The notes under the pieces: model-generated
What the model was told of the DNA's origin: nothing
What the model saw: the letters and a program-made list of their open reading frames with translations, nothing else
Databases searched by the model: none
Shown here: positions 1 through 7,714 of the stretch, piece after piece
Position numbering within the stretch: the stretch's first letter is position 1
Layout: every line of letters begins with the position of its first letter
Made by a program: the position numbers and the translations under genes
Source: Zavarzinella sp.
GTDB lineage: Bacteria > Planctomycetota > Planctomycetia > Gemmatales > Gemmataceae
DNA length: 64,000 bases
Assembly (NCBI GenBank): GCA_041399155.1
Contig: JAWKTI010000004.1
Coordinates: 434,001-498,000, forward strand
Direction: 5' to 3'

Positions 1-907
1 CATCACGAATGATTCGCAGTACTTCATCCAGTGCGGCTTTCCGCAGGCGATCCTGCTCGATCGGTGGGCTGCCTGCCAGCAATTCATACATCAGCACCCC
101 CAGGGCATATACATCGACGCGGGTGTCGATATCAAGCTGGTTGAAGGTAGCCTGTTCCGGTGCCATGTATGCGGGGGTACCAACCAGGGCACCAAACCCC
201 GTATAGATGGTTTTGTCGGTCAATTGCTGGCCGATTGCTTTCGCCACGCCAAAGTCGATTACTTTGACCACTGGCACTTCATCGTGCAAGGCCACCAGCA
301 CATTGCTGGGTTTAATATCCCGGTGAATAATCCCTTTCATGTGGGCGTGCTGAATCGCCTGGCAGACAGGCACAAACAGTTCCAGTCGCTGTTTGGTTGA
401 CAGTTTTCTGGCATCACAAAACTCGGTGATGGGTGTTCCCTTCACCAGTTCCATCACGAAATAAGGTCTGCCTTCACTGCTGGTGCCCGCATCCAGCACC
501 TTGGCAATGTTGGGGTGATCCATCACCGCAAGAGCCTGCCGTTCTGCTTCAAATCTGCCCAGCACCGTGCGGCTATCCATGCCTGGTTTAATGAGTTTCA
601 ATGCCACTCGGCGCTTCATGGGTTCCAACTGATCGGCGACCCACACTTCGCCCATGCCACCTTCGCCAATTTGCTCCAGCAGTTTATAATTGCCGATGCG
701 ATCCCCCACAGCCATCGTGGGTGGGCGTAGAACCGTTTCCGGTAACTGGGCCGGCTGATCAATCAGGTGGGACTGCTGGTCGCACGCCAGCATCCCCTGC
801 AGCCGTTCCAGTTGGGCCTGGTCGAAACAATTTTCCTGCAAGTATTGCAGTTGGGCGTTCGGATCTGTGATTTGCAGTGCGGCTGCAAACAAGGCTTCAT
901 CATTCAT
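1..907 (-). CDS. Ser/Thr protein kinase, N-terminal part (runs off window)
   Basis: Reverse-strand reading from the ATG at 907 gives about 300 residues beginning MNDEALFAAALQ. A leader of about 70 residues precedes a bacterial eukaryotic-like kinase domain. Visible motifs, in order, are the glycine-rich loop IGEGGMGEVW, the ATP lysine in VALKLIKPGMD, the catalytic loop HRDIKPSN, the metal-binding DFGVAK and the APE motif in GTPAYMAPEQ. The gene leaves the window at position 1, so the end of the kinase lobe and any C-terminal sensor, TPR or WD40 domain are not seen. The leader-plus-kinase layout is common in planctomycete kinases. The substrate is unknown. Divergent from the exporter operon that begins at 1188. 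Confidence 0.93.
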   Translation of the reverse strand, partial: MNDEALFAAALQITDPNAQLQYLQENCFDQAQLERLQGMLACDQQSHLIDQPAQLPETVLRPPTMAVGDRIGNYKLLEQIGEGGMGEVWVADQLEPMKRRVALKLIKPGMDSRTVLGRFEAERQALAVMDHPNIAKVLDAGTSSEGRPYFVMELVKGTPITEFCDARKLSTKQRLELFVPVCQAIQHAHMKGIIHRDIKPSNVLVALHDEVPVVKVIDFGVAKAIGQQLTDKTIYTGFGALVGTPAYMAPEQATFNQLDIDTRVDVYALGVLMYELLAGSPPIEQDRLRKAALDEVLRIIRD

Positions 908-1017
908 TGGATCGTTTCCAGATCAAGTTCATCCATTCATGCGGAAAGTGCTCGCGAAACGCACCAACAAAATTGCAAAATTGTCAGAATTTTCCACAAA
1001 TTGATTGATGTGTAAAC

Positions 1018-1187
1018 TAATTTGCCCATTTCTCATTAATTTTTCCATGCCTTGTGGGCCAATTTTTTCTGTAATTTTTTACCTCTGCCTGAACCGAAGT
1101 GACTACAATTAATTTAGTTGTATCTACAAGTAATTTTAATGAGATTTCTCTCATTTGTAGACAGCTTCTTTTTGTGAGAATCCTTTC
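1018..1187 (+). promoter_or_regulatory. AT-rich leader upstream of the exporter operon
   Basis: This spacer between two divergent genes must hold the promoters of both. It contains the interrupted palindrome TACAA-ttaatttag-TTGTA near 1106-1124 and the hairpin AATGAGA-tttc-TCTCATT near 1138-1155, nested inside CTACAA...TTGTAG. These could be an operator or an mRNA leader structure. No known regulator site was recognised and no promoter boxes are claimed. Confidence 0.3.
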
Positions 1188-2345
1188 ATGGGCTGGGTTG
1201 CGATCAAAATGCTTACCGGAGACCGCACCAAGTACTTTGGGATTGTCTTTGGGGTGGCATTTGCGGCACTGCTGATCTCCCACCAGGTGTCGATTTTCGT
1301 CAGTATTATGGATCGCACCACTTACCTCATTAATAATGTGCAGGAAGGCGACGTGTGGGTAATGGATCCCAACGTGCGGCAGGTGGACGAAGTGATCGGG
1401 CTGGCCGAAACCGATATCGACCGCATCCGTGGCATTGAAGGGGTGTCGTGGGCAGTAAAACTATACCGCGGCACCGTGCGTGCACGTCTTGCCGAAGGGA
1501 ATGGTGCCAATGCCCGTGGAGATTTCCGCGGCGTGATCCTGATCGGACTGGATGATTCCACGCTGATCGGTGCCCCACGGAAGATGCTGCTGGGCAACGT
1601 CGATGACCTCCGCCTGCCAGATGCCGTGATTATTGACGAGGCCGGCTACAACTATTTATGGCCAGGCGAACCACATCAACTGGGCAAAGAACTGGAAATG
1701 AACGACCGCCGGGCAGTCCTGGTGGGAGTCTGCGAAGTGGGGCAACCGTTCGTTTCGCAGCCGATTTTTTATACCCGTTACGCACAGGCAATGGAATATT
1801 CCCCACCCGAAAGGCGATTGCTTTCTTACGTATTGGTGGAAGGGAAACCGGATGTTTCGCCGGAAGTGCTGGCAGCACGAATTCAGGAACGCACTAATCT
1901 GCAGGCACTGACCAAAAGCCAGTTTGCCTGGAAAACGATCAACTTTTATCTGAAAAATACCGGTATTCCGTTCAACTTTGGCATTACAGTCATGTTGGGC
2001 TTTGTGGTTGGGGTGGCCATTGCCGGACAGACATTTTACCTGTTCACCATCGAAAATCTGAAGCAATTTGGTGCGTTAAAAGCCATGGGGGTGAACAACA
2101 TCCGTATTGTGGGGATGATTTTGCTGCAAGCCACTATTGTGGGCCTGCTCGGATATGGGATTGGCATGGGTTGCACCGCAGCATTTTTTGAATCAACACA
2201 GGGTTCGCTCCCACTGAAAGGGTTTAAAATGATCTGGCAGGTCATGGGTGGCACTGCTGTCGTGGTGTTTGTGATTGTGACACTCGCCAGCTTGCTCAGT
2301 ATCCGCAAGGTGCTGGTGCTGGAACCCGCAGTGGTGTTTCGATAA
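1188..2345 (+). CDS. ABC exporter permease, FtsX/DevC type
   Basis: 385 residues. There is an N-terminal membrane segment at about residues 17-40, a large extracytoplasmic domain at about 45-255, and three C-terminal membrane segments, the MacB/FtsX/DevC permease layout. The repeated FtsX-like domain at the C-terminus (IENLKQFGALKAMGVNNIRIV) is typical of DevC. First gene of a set continued by an ATPase at 2381 and a membrane-fusion protein at 3153, the DevC-DevA-DevB order described in cyanobacteria. Expected to work as a dimer in the inner membrane and export a substrate through a tripartite pump. The substrate cannot be told from sequence. Confidence 0.88.
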   Translation: MGWVAIKMLTGDRTKYFGIVFGVAFAALLISHQVSIFVSIMDRTTYLINNVQEGDVWVMDPNVRQVDEVIGLAETDIDRIRGIEGVSWAVKLYRGTVRARLAEGNGANARGDFRGVILIGLDDSTLIGAPRKMLLGNVDDLRLPDAVIIDEAGYNYLWPGEPHQLGKELEMNDRRAVLVGVCEVGQPFVSQPIFYTRYAQAMEYSPPERRLLSYVLVEGKPDVSPEVLAARIQERTNLQALTKSQFAWKTINFYLKNTGIPFNFGITVMLGFVVGVAIAGQTFYLFTIENLKQFGALKAMGVNNIRIVGMILLQATIVGLLGYGIGMGCTAAFFESTQGSLPLKGFKMIWQVMGGTAVVVFVIVTLASLLSIRKVLVLEPAVVFR

Positions 2346-2380
2346 TTGGTTCTCAGTTGCGTATAGCGAAGTAATACCAA

Positions 2381-3136
2381 ATGAATGCATCGACCCAGCC
2401 GATTTCCGATCAGTTGAACGCCCCACCTGCCGATGCGGCGGTGCGGTGCCACGGAGTAACCAAAGATTTTGGTAGCGGCGACACCCGTGTGCAGGTGCTG
2501 CGTGGGGTCGATATGGAAGCCCGCTATGGCGAATTGACCTTGCTGGTCGGCCCATCGGGGTGTGGCAAAACTACCCTGATTTCGCTTATTTGTGGATTGC
2601 TCGATGTCACGGGAGGCACGATTGATGTCCTGAATGCCCCACTCAGCAGGATGCGAGGGAATCAGCGAACCAATTTTCGCAGCGAAAATATTGGTTTTGT
2701 GTTCCAGCAATACAATCTGCTGCCCGCACTGAATGCGGCGGAAAATGCAGCCATCCCACTGATTATCCGTGGGGTCAAGCGAAAGAAAGCGGTGGAGCAT
2801 GCCACCGAAGTGCTGCAATCGGTGGGGCTGGGCGACAAAGTGCGTTCGTATCCTAACCAGCTTTCCGGTGGGCAGCAGCAACGAGTGGCAATTGCCCGTG
2901 CTCTCGTTCACGAGCCCCGCCTGCTGGTCTGCGATGAACCCACGGCAGCACTGGATGGTAAATCGGGCCAAACGGTAATGCAGTTGCTGACGGCAGTGGC
3001 CTGCAAGCCCGATCGCGTGGTCATTGTGGTTACCCACGACAGCCGCGTGTATCACTTTGGTGATCGAATGATTTCCATGAATGATGGTTTGGTTGAACAA
3101 GTACTGTCGAAAGATCAGTTTCCGAAGGATCATTAA
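2381..3136 (+). CDS. ABC exporter ATPase, DevA/MacB/LolD type
   Basis: 251 residues. Walker A is GPSGCGKTT at about residues 57-65. The Q-loop is in FVFQQYNLLPAL, the signature is LSGGQQQRVAIARAL, Walker B is LLVCDEPTAALD, and the H-loop is VTHDSR. The QQYNLLP Q-loop is usual for the MacB/LolD group that pairs with FtsX-type permeases. Lies 35 bp after the permease gene and 16 bp before the fusion-protein gene, so a single operon is likely. Energises export by the permease at 1188. Confidence 0.93.
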   Translation: MNASTQPISDQLNAPPADAAVRCHGVTKDFGSGDTRVQVLRGVDMEARYGELTLLVGPSGCGKTTLISLICGLLDVTGGTIDVLNAPLSRMRGNQRTNFRSENIGFVFQQYNLLPALNAAENAAIPLIIRGVKRKKAVEHATEVLQSVGLGDKVRSYPNQLSGGQQQRVAIARALVHEPRLLVCDEPTAALDGKSGQTVMQLLTAVACKPDRVVIVVTHDSRVYHFGDRMISMNDGLVEQVLSKDQFPKDH

Positions 3137-3152
3137 TTAAACAGGTGGAAAA

Positions 3153-4202
3153 ATGCTGACACGAATTGCCCTGCCACTGATCTCGATTGCTATGCTTTGT
3201 TTCGCCTTGATTCATGTGGTAAGTGGGAATCAGACCAATCCCAAACTCCCACCGATGGTGGAACCCGCAAAACAACCGTTTGCCAAAACAGTAGCTGGGG
3301 CCGGGATTGTGGAGCCCAAAAGCGAAAACATCTCGATTGGTGCCTATCTTCCAGGCATCGTTACGGAAATTATGGTTAAGGTAAACGATACAGTGGAACC
3401 AGGAACGCCATTGTTTCGGCTGGATGATCGTCATCTGGCAGCCGATGAGGAAGTGAAAAAGGCGGAACTGACGATTGCCAAGGAAGAATTAAAACAGTTG
3501 GAACAAAGCCCCAAGCCACAGGAATTGCTACCACTGGAAGCACGAGTGCAGGAAGCGAAAGCGGTGCTGGCCAGTGCGGTGGATGCTTCACGACGAGCGA
3601 ACGATCTGGCACGCACGGGAGCCATTGGCGAAGAGGAAGTGGTGCAGCGACGCAACGCCGAAAAAACGGCGATTGCACAACTGGCACGTGCCGAAGCGGA
3701 CCTGGCTTTAATGAAAAAAGAGGTCGAAGTAGTTTGGGAACGCCAGAAAGATGTTCTGCGTTCCCGCATCCAACTGGCAGAGGAAAGAGTACGGCAGGTG
3801 GCCGTGGAACGGAAACGGATGATTGTTACCGCACCGATCCGTGGGAAGGTGCTGCAAAAAGACCTGCACGTGGGGGAATATGTGGGAATCCCAGCAGGTC
3901 GTACCCTGATGGTACTGGGAGATACCAGCACGCTGCACATCCGAATGGACGTGGATGAAGCCGATATACCCCGCCTGAACCTGAAAGCCGAGGCGATTGC
4001 CAGCCCACGTGGGAATGGGGAAGTGAAAATTCCATTAAAATTTGTGCGTGTGGAACCCCTGGTGGTGCCTAAAAAATCGCTGACCGGCTTAGGCACTGAA
4101 CGGGTAGATACGCGTGTTCTGCAGGTGATTTTTGCTGTACAATCAACCCCACAGGATCTTTATGTGGGTCAACAACTCGAAGTGTTCCTTCGGGCAGAAT
4201 AG
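3153..4202 (+). CDS. HlyD-family membrane fusion protein (DevB-like)
   Basis: 349 residues. An N-terminal membrane anchor at about residues 5-24 is followed by a biotinyl-lipoyl-like segment (VEPKSENISIGAYLPGIVTEI), a long charged helical hairpin at about 90-215 that predicts coiled coil, the returning lipoyl half (TAPIRGKVLQKDLHVGEYV), and a beta-barrel region. This is the periplasmic adaptor layout. Belongs with the permease and ATPase just upstream (16 bp gap), linking the inner-membrane pump to an outer-membrane exit duct. No duct gene is present here. Start preceded by aggtggaaa. Confidence 0.9.
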   Translation: MLTRIALPLISIAMLCFALIHVVSGNQTNPKLPPMVEPAKQPFAKTVAGAGIVEPKSENISIGAYLPGIVTEIMVKVNDTVEPGTPLFRLDDRHLAADEEVKKAELTIAKEELKQLEQSPKPQELLPLEARVQEAKAVLASAVDASRRANDLARTGAIGEEEVVQRRNAEKTAIAQLARAEADLALMKKEVEVVWERQKDVLRSRIQLAEERVRQVAVERKRMIVTAPIRGKVLQKDLHVGEYVGIPAGRTLMVLGDTSTLHIRMDVDEADIPRLNLKAEAIASPRGNGEVKIPLKFVRVEPLVVPKKSLTGLGTERVDTRVLQVIFAVQSTPQDLYVGQQLEVFLRAE

Positions 4203-4226
4203 AAATCTCTAAATGCCTACCATTCA

Positions 4227-4541
4227 ATGAATTACGTCATTATCATCGTCAAACCATTTCGAGCCGAAGCGGTCCTGCAGGTGCTGGCCGACCACCAACT
4301 GACCGATTACACGGTGCGTGAAGTCAAAGGCTACAGCCGGCAGAAAGGCTACCTGGAAAAGTACATTGGCAGCGAATACAGCCTGGCATTTTTGCCTAAA
4401 GTGGAAATCACCGCCTGGGTGGGCGATGAATTATTAGAAATTCTCACAGAAAAGATCGCAGGTGCCTCACGCACCGGACGGATTGGCGATGGCAAAATCT
4501 TCATCATTCCCACGATTCAGGGCGAAGCAATCGAATTTTAA
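4227..4541 (+). CDS. PII-family signalling protein beside an exporter
   Basis: 104 residues, slightly shorter than the usual 112. The N-terminal strand MNYVIIIVKPFR and the helix EAVLQVL are PII-like. The T-loop includes GYSRQKGYLEKYIGSEYSLAFLPK-type sequence, with tyrosines at 46 and 51, the latter being the uridylylation position in GlnB. The C-terminal TGRIGDGKIF matches the nucleotide-binding signature. PII proteins sense ATP/ADP and 2-oxoglutarate and bind a target, often AmtB. Here the neighbour 25 bp upstream is an ABC exporter, not amtB, so regulation of that exporter is a reasonable inference. A PII subgroup near efflux genes has been described, and this could belong to it. Confidence 0.87.
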   Translation: MNYVIIIVKPFRAEAVLQVLADHQLTDYTVREVKGYSRQKGYLEKYIGSEYSLAFLPKVEITAWVGDELLEILTEKIAGASRTGRIGDGKIFIIPTIQGEAIEF

Positions 4542-4738
4542 TGAGAATTCCCCCACGGTGGAGAGAAATTGTTAAACTTGGGTAACTGAGTCGTCATTAT
4601 GGATACGGCTCGTTCTTGCCCACGCAGAATTGCAGTCGAATGTCGCTATTATCCATTTGTTCACTTTTTGTGACGCACCGTCGTGGCAAAAGTGGGGCAA
4701 ATGCTGGGCACCTGGTTCTTCATTCGGGGATTGATCGG

Positions 4739-6193
4739 ATGCGAAAATATTCGTGGTTGCCATTTCTGGCAATCTACATGTTGGCTGTCCTGGTTGGGAT
4801 CACCACCACAAAATCACCGCAACCCATTACTGCGTCAGAAGTTGTGAAAAAAGCCGAGGCCGAACGCCTTGCCACTATTCGCAAAGTCAAACAAGCATCA
4901 GTGTGTGTTTTTGTCAAAGAAGGCAACAACATCCTGGGTGGCGGTTCAGGCGTTCTGATCGATAAAGATGGTTACTGCCTCACAAACTACCACGTGGTCG
5001 CGGGCCAGGGTTTCACAGGATTCCGCCCCACGTTTGTCTGTTCGCTGCCCAATGGTCAGATGTATGATGCGGTCACTGTTGGCACCGATAAGGTGGGCGA
5101 CGTGGCACTCATTAAACTCTTCCCGAATAAAGAAGGCGAGGAATTCCCGTTTGTTGAAATGTGCGACAGCGACCAGATTCGCCCCGGCGAATGGTCCATT
5201 ATTATTGGTAACCCCTCGTTATTAGCCACCGATTTTGATCCCAGCATCAGCTTTGGCTTGATCAGTGGAGTCAATCGCTATCGCGATTTCGGCTTTGCGG
5301 AACATACCGATGCTTTGCAGTACGACACTGCCGCTAACAAGGGCAATTCCGGTGGTCCAATCTTTAATCTGAAAGGCGAGCTGATGGGCCTGGTGTTCGG
5401 TGGTAACTCCGTTAAGCGTGGCTCCATGAACAACGGCGTCGGGTACGGCATCCCGGTGAACAAAATTAAGAACTTCCTTGGCCACCTGCGGTCCGGTAAC
5501 GCGTGCGACCACGCCACCCTGGGTGCGACCGTGGCTTCGGAAGGAAATGATGAAGCGGAACTTCCCAAAATGCTGGTCAATGCGGTGATGGATGATTCCG
5601 ATGCCGCCCGACGTGGCATTGGGGAAGGGGATCTGTTATTAAGCTTTGCTGGTCGCCCACTGTTAAATGCCAATACCTTCAAAAGTGCTCTGGGGATTTA
5701 TCCCAAAGAATGGCGTTTACCCATTACTTTCCAGAAAGGGAAAACTCGCAAAGAAACGCTGGTGCGGCTGATGAGTTACACCCCGCAGGAAGTCAGTCCT
5801 GGGCCGAAAAAAGGCCCGCTGGCTCCCCCACCGAAAGCATTTGGGAAAGGAGCCCAGTTCTTTGAAGCAAAACCAGGCTTTGTGAATTACTACTTCAACC
5901 GTCAGGAGCGTGATCGCCTGCTGGCGGGTTCCCGCAAGCTGGCAGATATGCGGGAGGCAAAGGGTGACTGGCTGATGGTCGGCACCTATGCCAGCGAAGC
6001 CCGAAATGGCGATTTCAGTGCCAAGATTTTCCTGGAAGATGATAAATACGCAGCCACGTTGCAAATGGGCTTGACCGATTACAAAGTGGTACCTGCGATT
6101 CCTAACCAAAGTATCGAAGATATTTCTGAATCACCCTTTTCTGGTGGTCTGGCGATGAGCCTGCTTTATTACCGTCGATTTTTGACAAAATAA
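4739..6193 (+). CDS. HtrA/Deg-like serine protease (trypsin fold plus PDZ)
   Basis: 484 residues from the ATG at 4739, chosen because it opens a clean membrane or signal segment (RKYSWLPFLAIYMLAVLVG); an upstream start at 4616 would add an unlike leader. The trypsin-like triad is intact: H85 in TNYHVV, D121 in VGDVALIKL and S204 in GNSGGP. A PDZ-like module lies at about 275-340 (SDAARRGIGEGDLLLSFAGRPL), followed by a Pro/Lys linker and a C-terminal domain of unknown function. Probably an envelope protease. The frame ends at TAA 6191-6193 but continues open and protein-like for 126 more codons, so this stop appears to truncate a longer protein. Confidence 0.88.
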   Translation: MRKYSWLPFLAIYMLAVLVGITTTKSPQPITASEVVKKAEAERLATIRKVKQASVCVFVKEGNNILGGGSGVLIDKDGYCLTNYHVVAGQGFTGFRPTFVCSLPNGQMYDAVTVGTDKVGDVALIKLFPNKEGEEFPFVEMCDSDQIRPGEWSIIIGNPSLLATDFDPSISFGLISGVNRYRDFGFAEHTDALQYDTAANKGNSGGPIFNLKGELMGLVFGGNSVKRGSMNNGVGYGIPVNKIKNFLGHLRSGNACDHATLGATVASEGNDEAELPKMLVNAVMDDSDAARRGIGEGDLLLSFAGRPLLNANTFKSALGIYPKEWRLPITFQKGKTRKETLVRLMSYTPQEVSPGPKKGPLAPPPKAFGKGAQFFEAKPGFVNYYFNRQERDRLLAGSRKLADMREAKGDWLMVGTYASEARNGDFSAKIFLEDDKYAATLQMGLTDYKVVPAIPNQSIEDISESPFSGGLAMSLLYYRRFLTK

Positions 6194-6574
6194 GCCGAAG
6201 CGGATTTCAACGGTGGCTGCCACCATGGTGGCTACGAGCCGATCTATCCCATGCCACTCGATGCTTCAAAAGCGGTGAAATTTGAAGATGTTCGAATCAT
6301 GGCGGAGGTGATCCGTGGGAAGCATATCACCCACCCGGTGAAGTATTTCTTCTACAACAGTGCCATCAACCCGCAGTTCAAGGGCAAGCACCCTTATCCG
6401 GAAGGTGCCCTGATTGCAATGGAACTGTTCGTGGATCCGAAAGCCGATCCGTGTGAATTATACTTCCACGAATTCAAAGATTTTAATGGCAAAACACTGC
6501 CATCGAAAATCGATGTTCGCCACGCCGAAAAACGCTTTGCTTTGATCACCCTGAACAACTACGTCACGAAATAA
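6194..6574 (+). pseudogene. C-terminal continuation of the protease after an in-frame TAA
   Basis: In exactly the same frame as the protease and directly after its TAA, 126 codons read AEADFNGGCHHGGYEPIYP... through to TAA at 6572-6574. The composition is protein-like, and the next gene starts only 4 bp after this second stop, as expected if translation normally ended here. An ATG at 6251 could start a separate 107-residue protein, but no ribosome-binding site is evident and the 19 codons before it also look coding. I favour a nonsense mutation, sequencing error or readthrough within one gene of about 611 codons. No known domain recognised. Confidence 0.65.
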
Positions 6575-6578
6575 CCAG

Positions 6579-7673
6579 ATGATCATGATAAAATTGCTGA
6601 AGATACCCACCCTGTTGCTCTGTTGCCTGTTCCCTGCGATTGCCAGCGGACAAGTGCAGCCGATCGAAAAAGTGGTGTCGCAAACGAATGAAAAAGTGGT
6701 GAAATTGTTCGGTGCTGGCGGCTTCCGTGGTGCGGAATCGTACGGCACAGGCATCATCGTTTCCCCACAGGGGCATATTCTGACTGCCGCCAGCACCTTC
6801 CTGGATGGGCGGTTACTTCGCCTGCACCTGCCCGATGGCCGCAAGTTTATGTTCAAAGTGCTGGATGTCGAACCGGAATTTGACGCTGCGGTGTTGCAGA
6901 TCGTTCAGGACGAGAAAACGGCGACAAAACTTGACCTGCCTTATTTCGATATCGCCGCTGAAATCAAGAAAGTACCTGGGGAAGCGGGCGATTCGGTTCT
7001 CGCGTTCACCAACTGTTACTCACTGGCGACACGGGACGAAATGGTCAGCGTGCAACAGGGCACCATCACTGCCGTGGGCAAACTTTCCGCCCGCCGTGGC
7101 GCCTTCGAGGTCCCATTTAATGGCGACGTCTACTATCTGGATGCCATTACCAACAATCCCGGTGCAGCCGGTGGCCCACTGATCAACCGCAAGGGTGATT
7201 TGCTCGGCTTCGTGGGCAAGGAATATCGCAACGTTCAAACAGAAACCTGGGTGAACTATGCGGTGCCGTTGCAGACGGAAGCGGATCTGATTGTCAAAGG
7301 TGAAAAAACCAAGGCCACCCTGCAGGAATACGTTTCTCGCGTGATTGCAGGTACCTGGAAAAGCCCGGACAAACGCCCCGCAGGCACTGCCAGCGGACCT
7401 GGCCCTTACACGGGAATTGTGTTTGTGCCCCGCGTGGTGGAACGCACCCCACCGTACATTGAACGGATTCTGGCCGATTCGCCTGCTGCAAAGGTGGGGC
7501 TGAAGGCGGATGATCTGATTGTGTACCTCGAAGGTGAGCCAGTTTACAGTCTGGATGTGTTTCAGGATCTGATCAAACGTTATCAGCCGGGGGATAAAGT
7601 GCAAATTGAAATCCGCCGTGGTGATAAGTTAACCGCCCTCAGCCTCGAATTGGCCCCCCAACCTCAGAAATAA
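6579..7673 (+). CDS. Trypsin-like/PDZ protein lacking catalytic residues
   Basis: 364 residues with an N-terminal signal peptide ending near AIASGQ. The chymotrypsin-like fold is recognisable, but the histidine site reads ILTAASTF where HtrA has a TNxHV-type motif, and the serine site reads NPGAAGGPL instead of GNSGGP. Only the aspartate site (EFDAAVLQI) remains. A PDZ domain follows at about 265-355 (YIERILADSPAAKVGLKADDLIVYLEGEPV). It should therefore be a non-proteolytic binding or scaffold paralogue of the neighbouring protease. It starts 4 bp after the upstream reading frame and is probably translationally coupled. An alternative start is two codons in (MIKLL). Confidence 0.85.
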   Translation: MIMIKLLKIPTLLLCCLFPAIASGQVQPIEKVVSQTNEKVVKLFGAGGFRGAESYGTGIIVSPQGHILTAASTFLDGRLLRLHLPDGRKFMFKVLDVEPEFDAAVLQIVQDEKTATKLDLPYFDIAAEIKKVPGEAGDSVLAFTNCYSLATRDEMVSVQQGTITAVGKLSARRGAFEVPFNGDVYYLDAITNNPGAAGGPLINRKGDLLGFVGKEYRNVQTETWVNYAVPLQTEADLIVKGEKTKATLQEYVSRVIAGTWKSPDKRPAGTASGPGPYTGIVFVPRVVERTPPYIERILADSPAAKVGLKADDLIVYLEGEPVYSLDVFQDLIKRYQPGDKVQIEIRRGDKLTALSLELAPQPQK

Positions 7674-7714
7674 CAACTGGATCAGGCAATCTTCATAATC
7701 TTTGGGAGTTCACC

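Noticed and set aside
2036..3133. Long reverse-strand ORF (365 codons) antisense to the exporter genes
   Set aside because: It overlaps two genes with complete ABC motifs, and its own translation has no family features. A shadow ORF.
3431..4096. Reverse-strand ORF of 221 codons, Ser/Arg/Ala-rich
   Set aside because: Lies fully inside the HlyD-type gene and has the low-complexity composition of an antisense frame.
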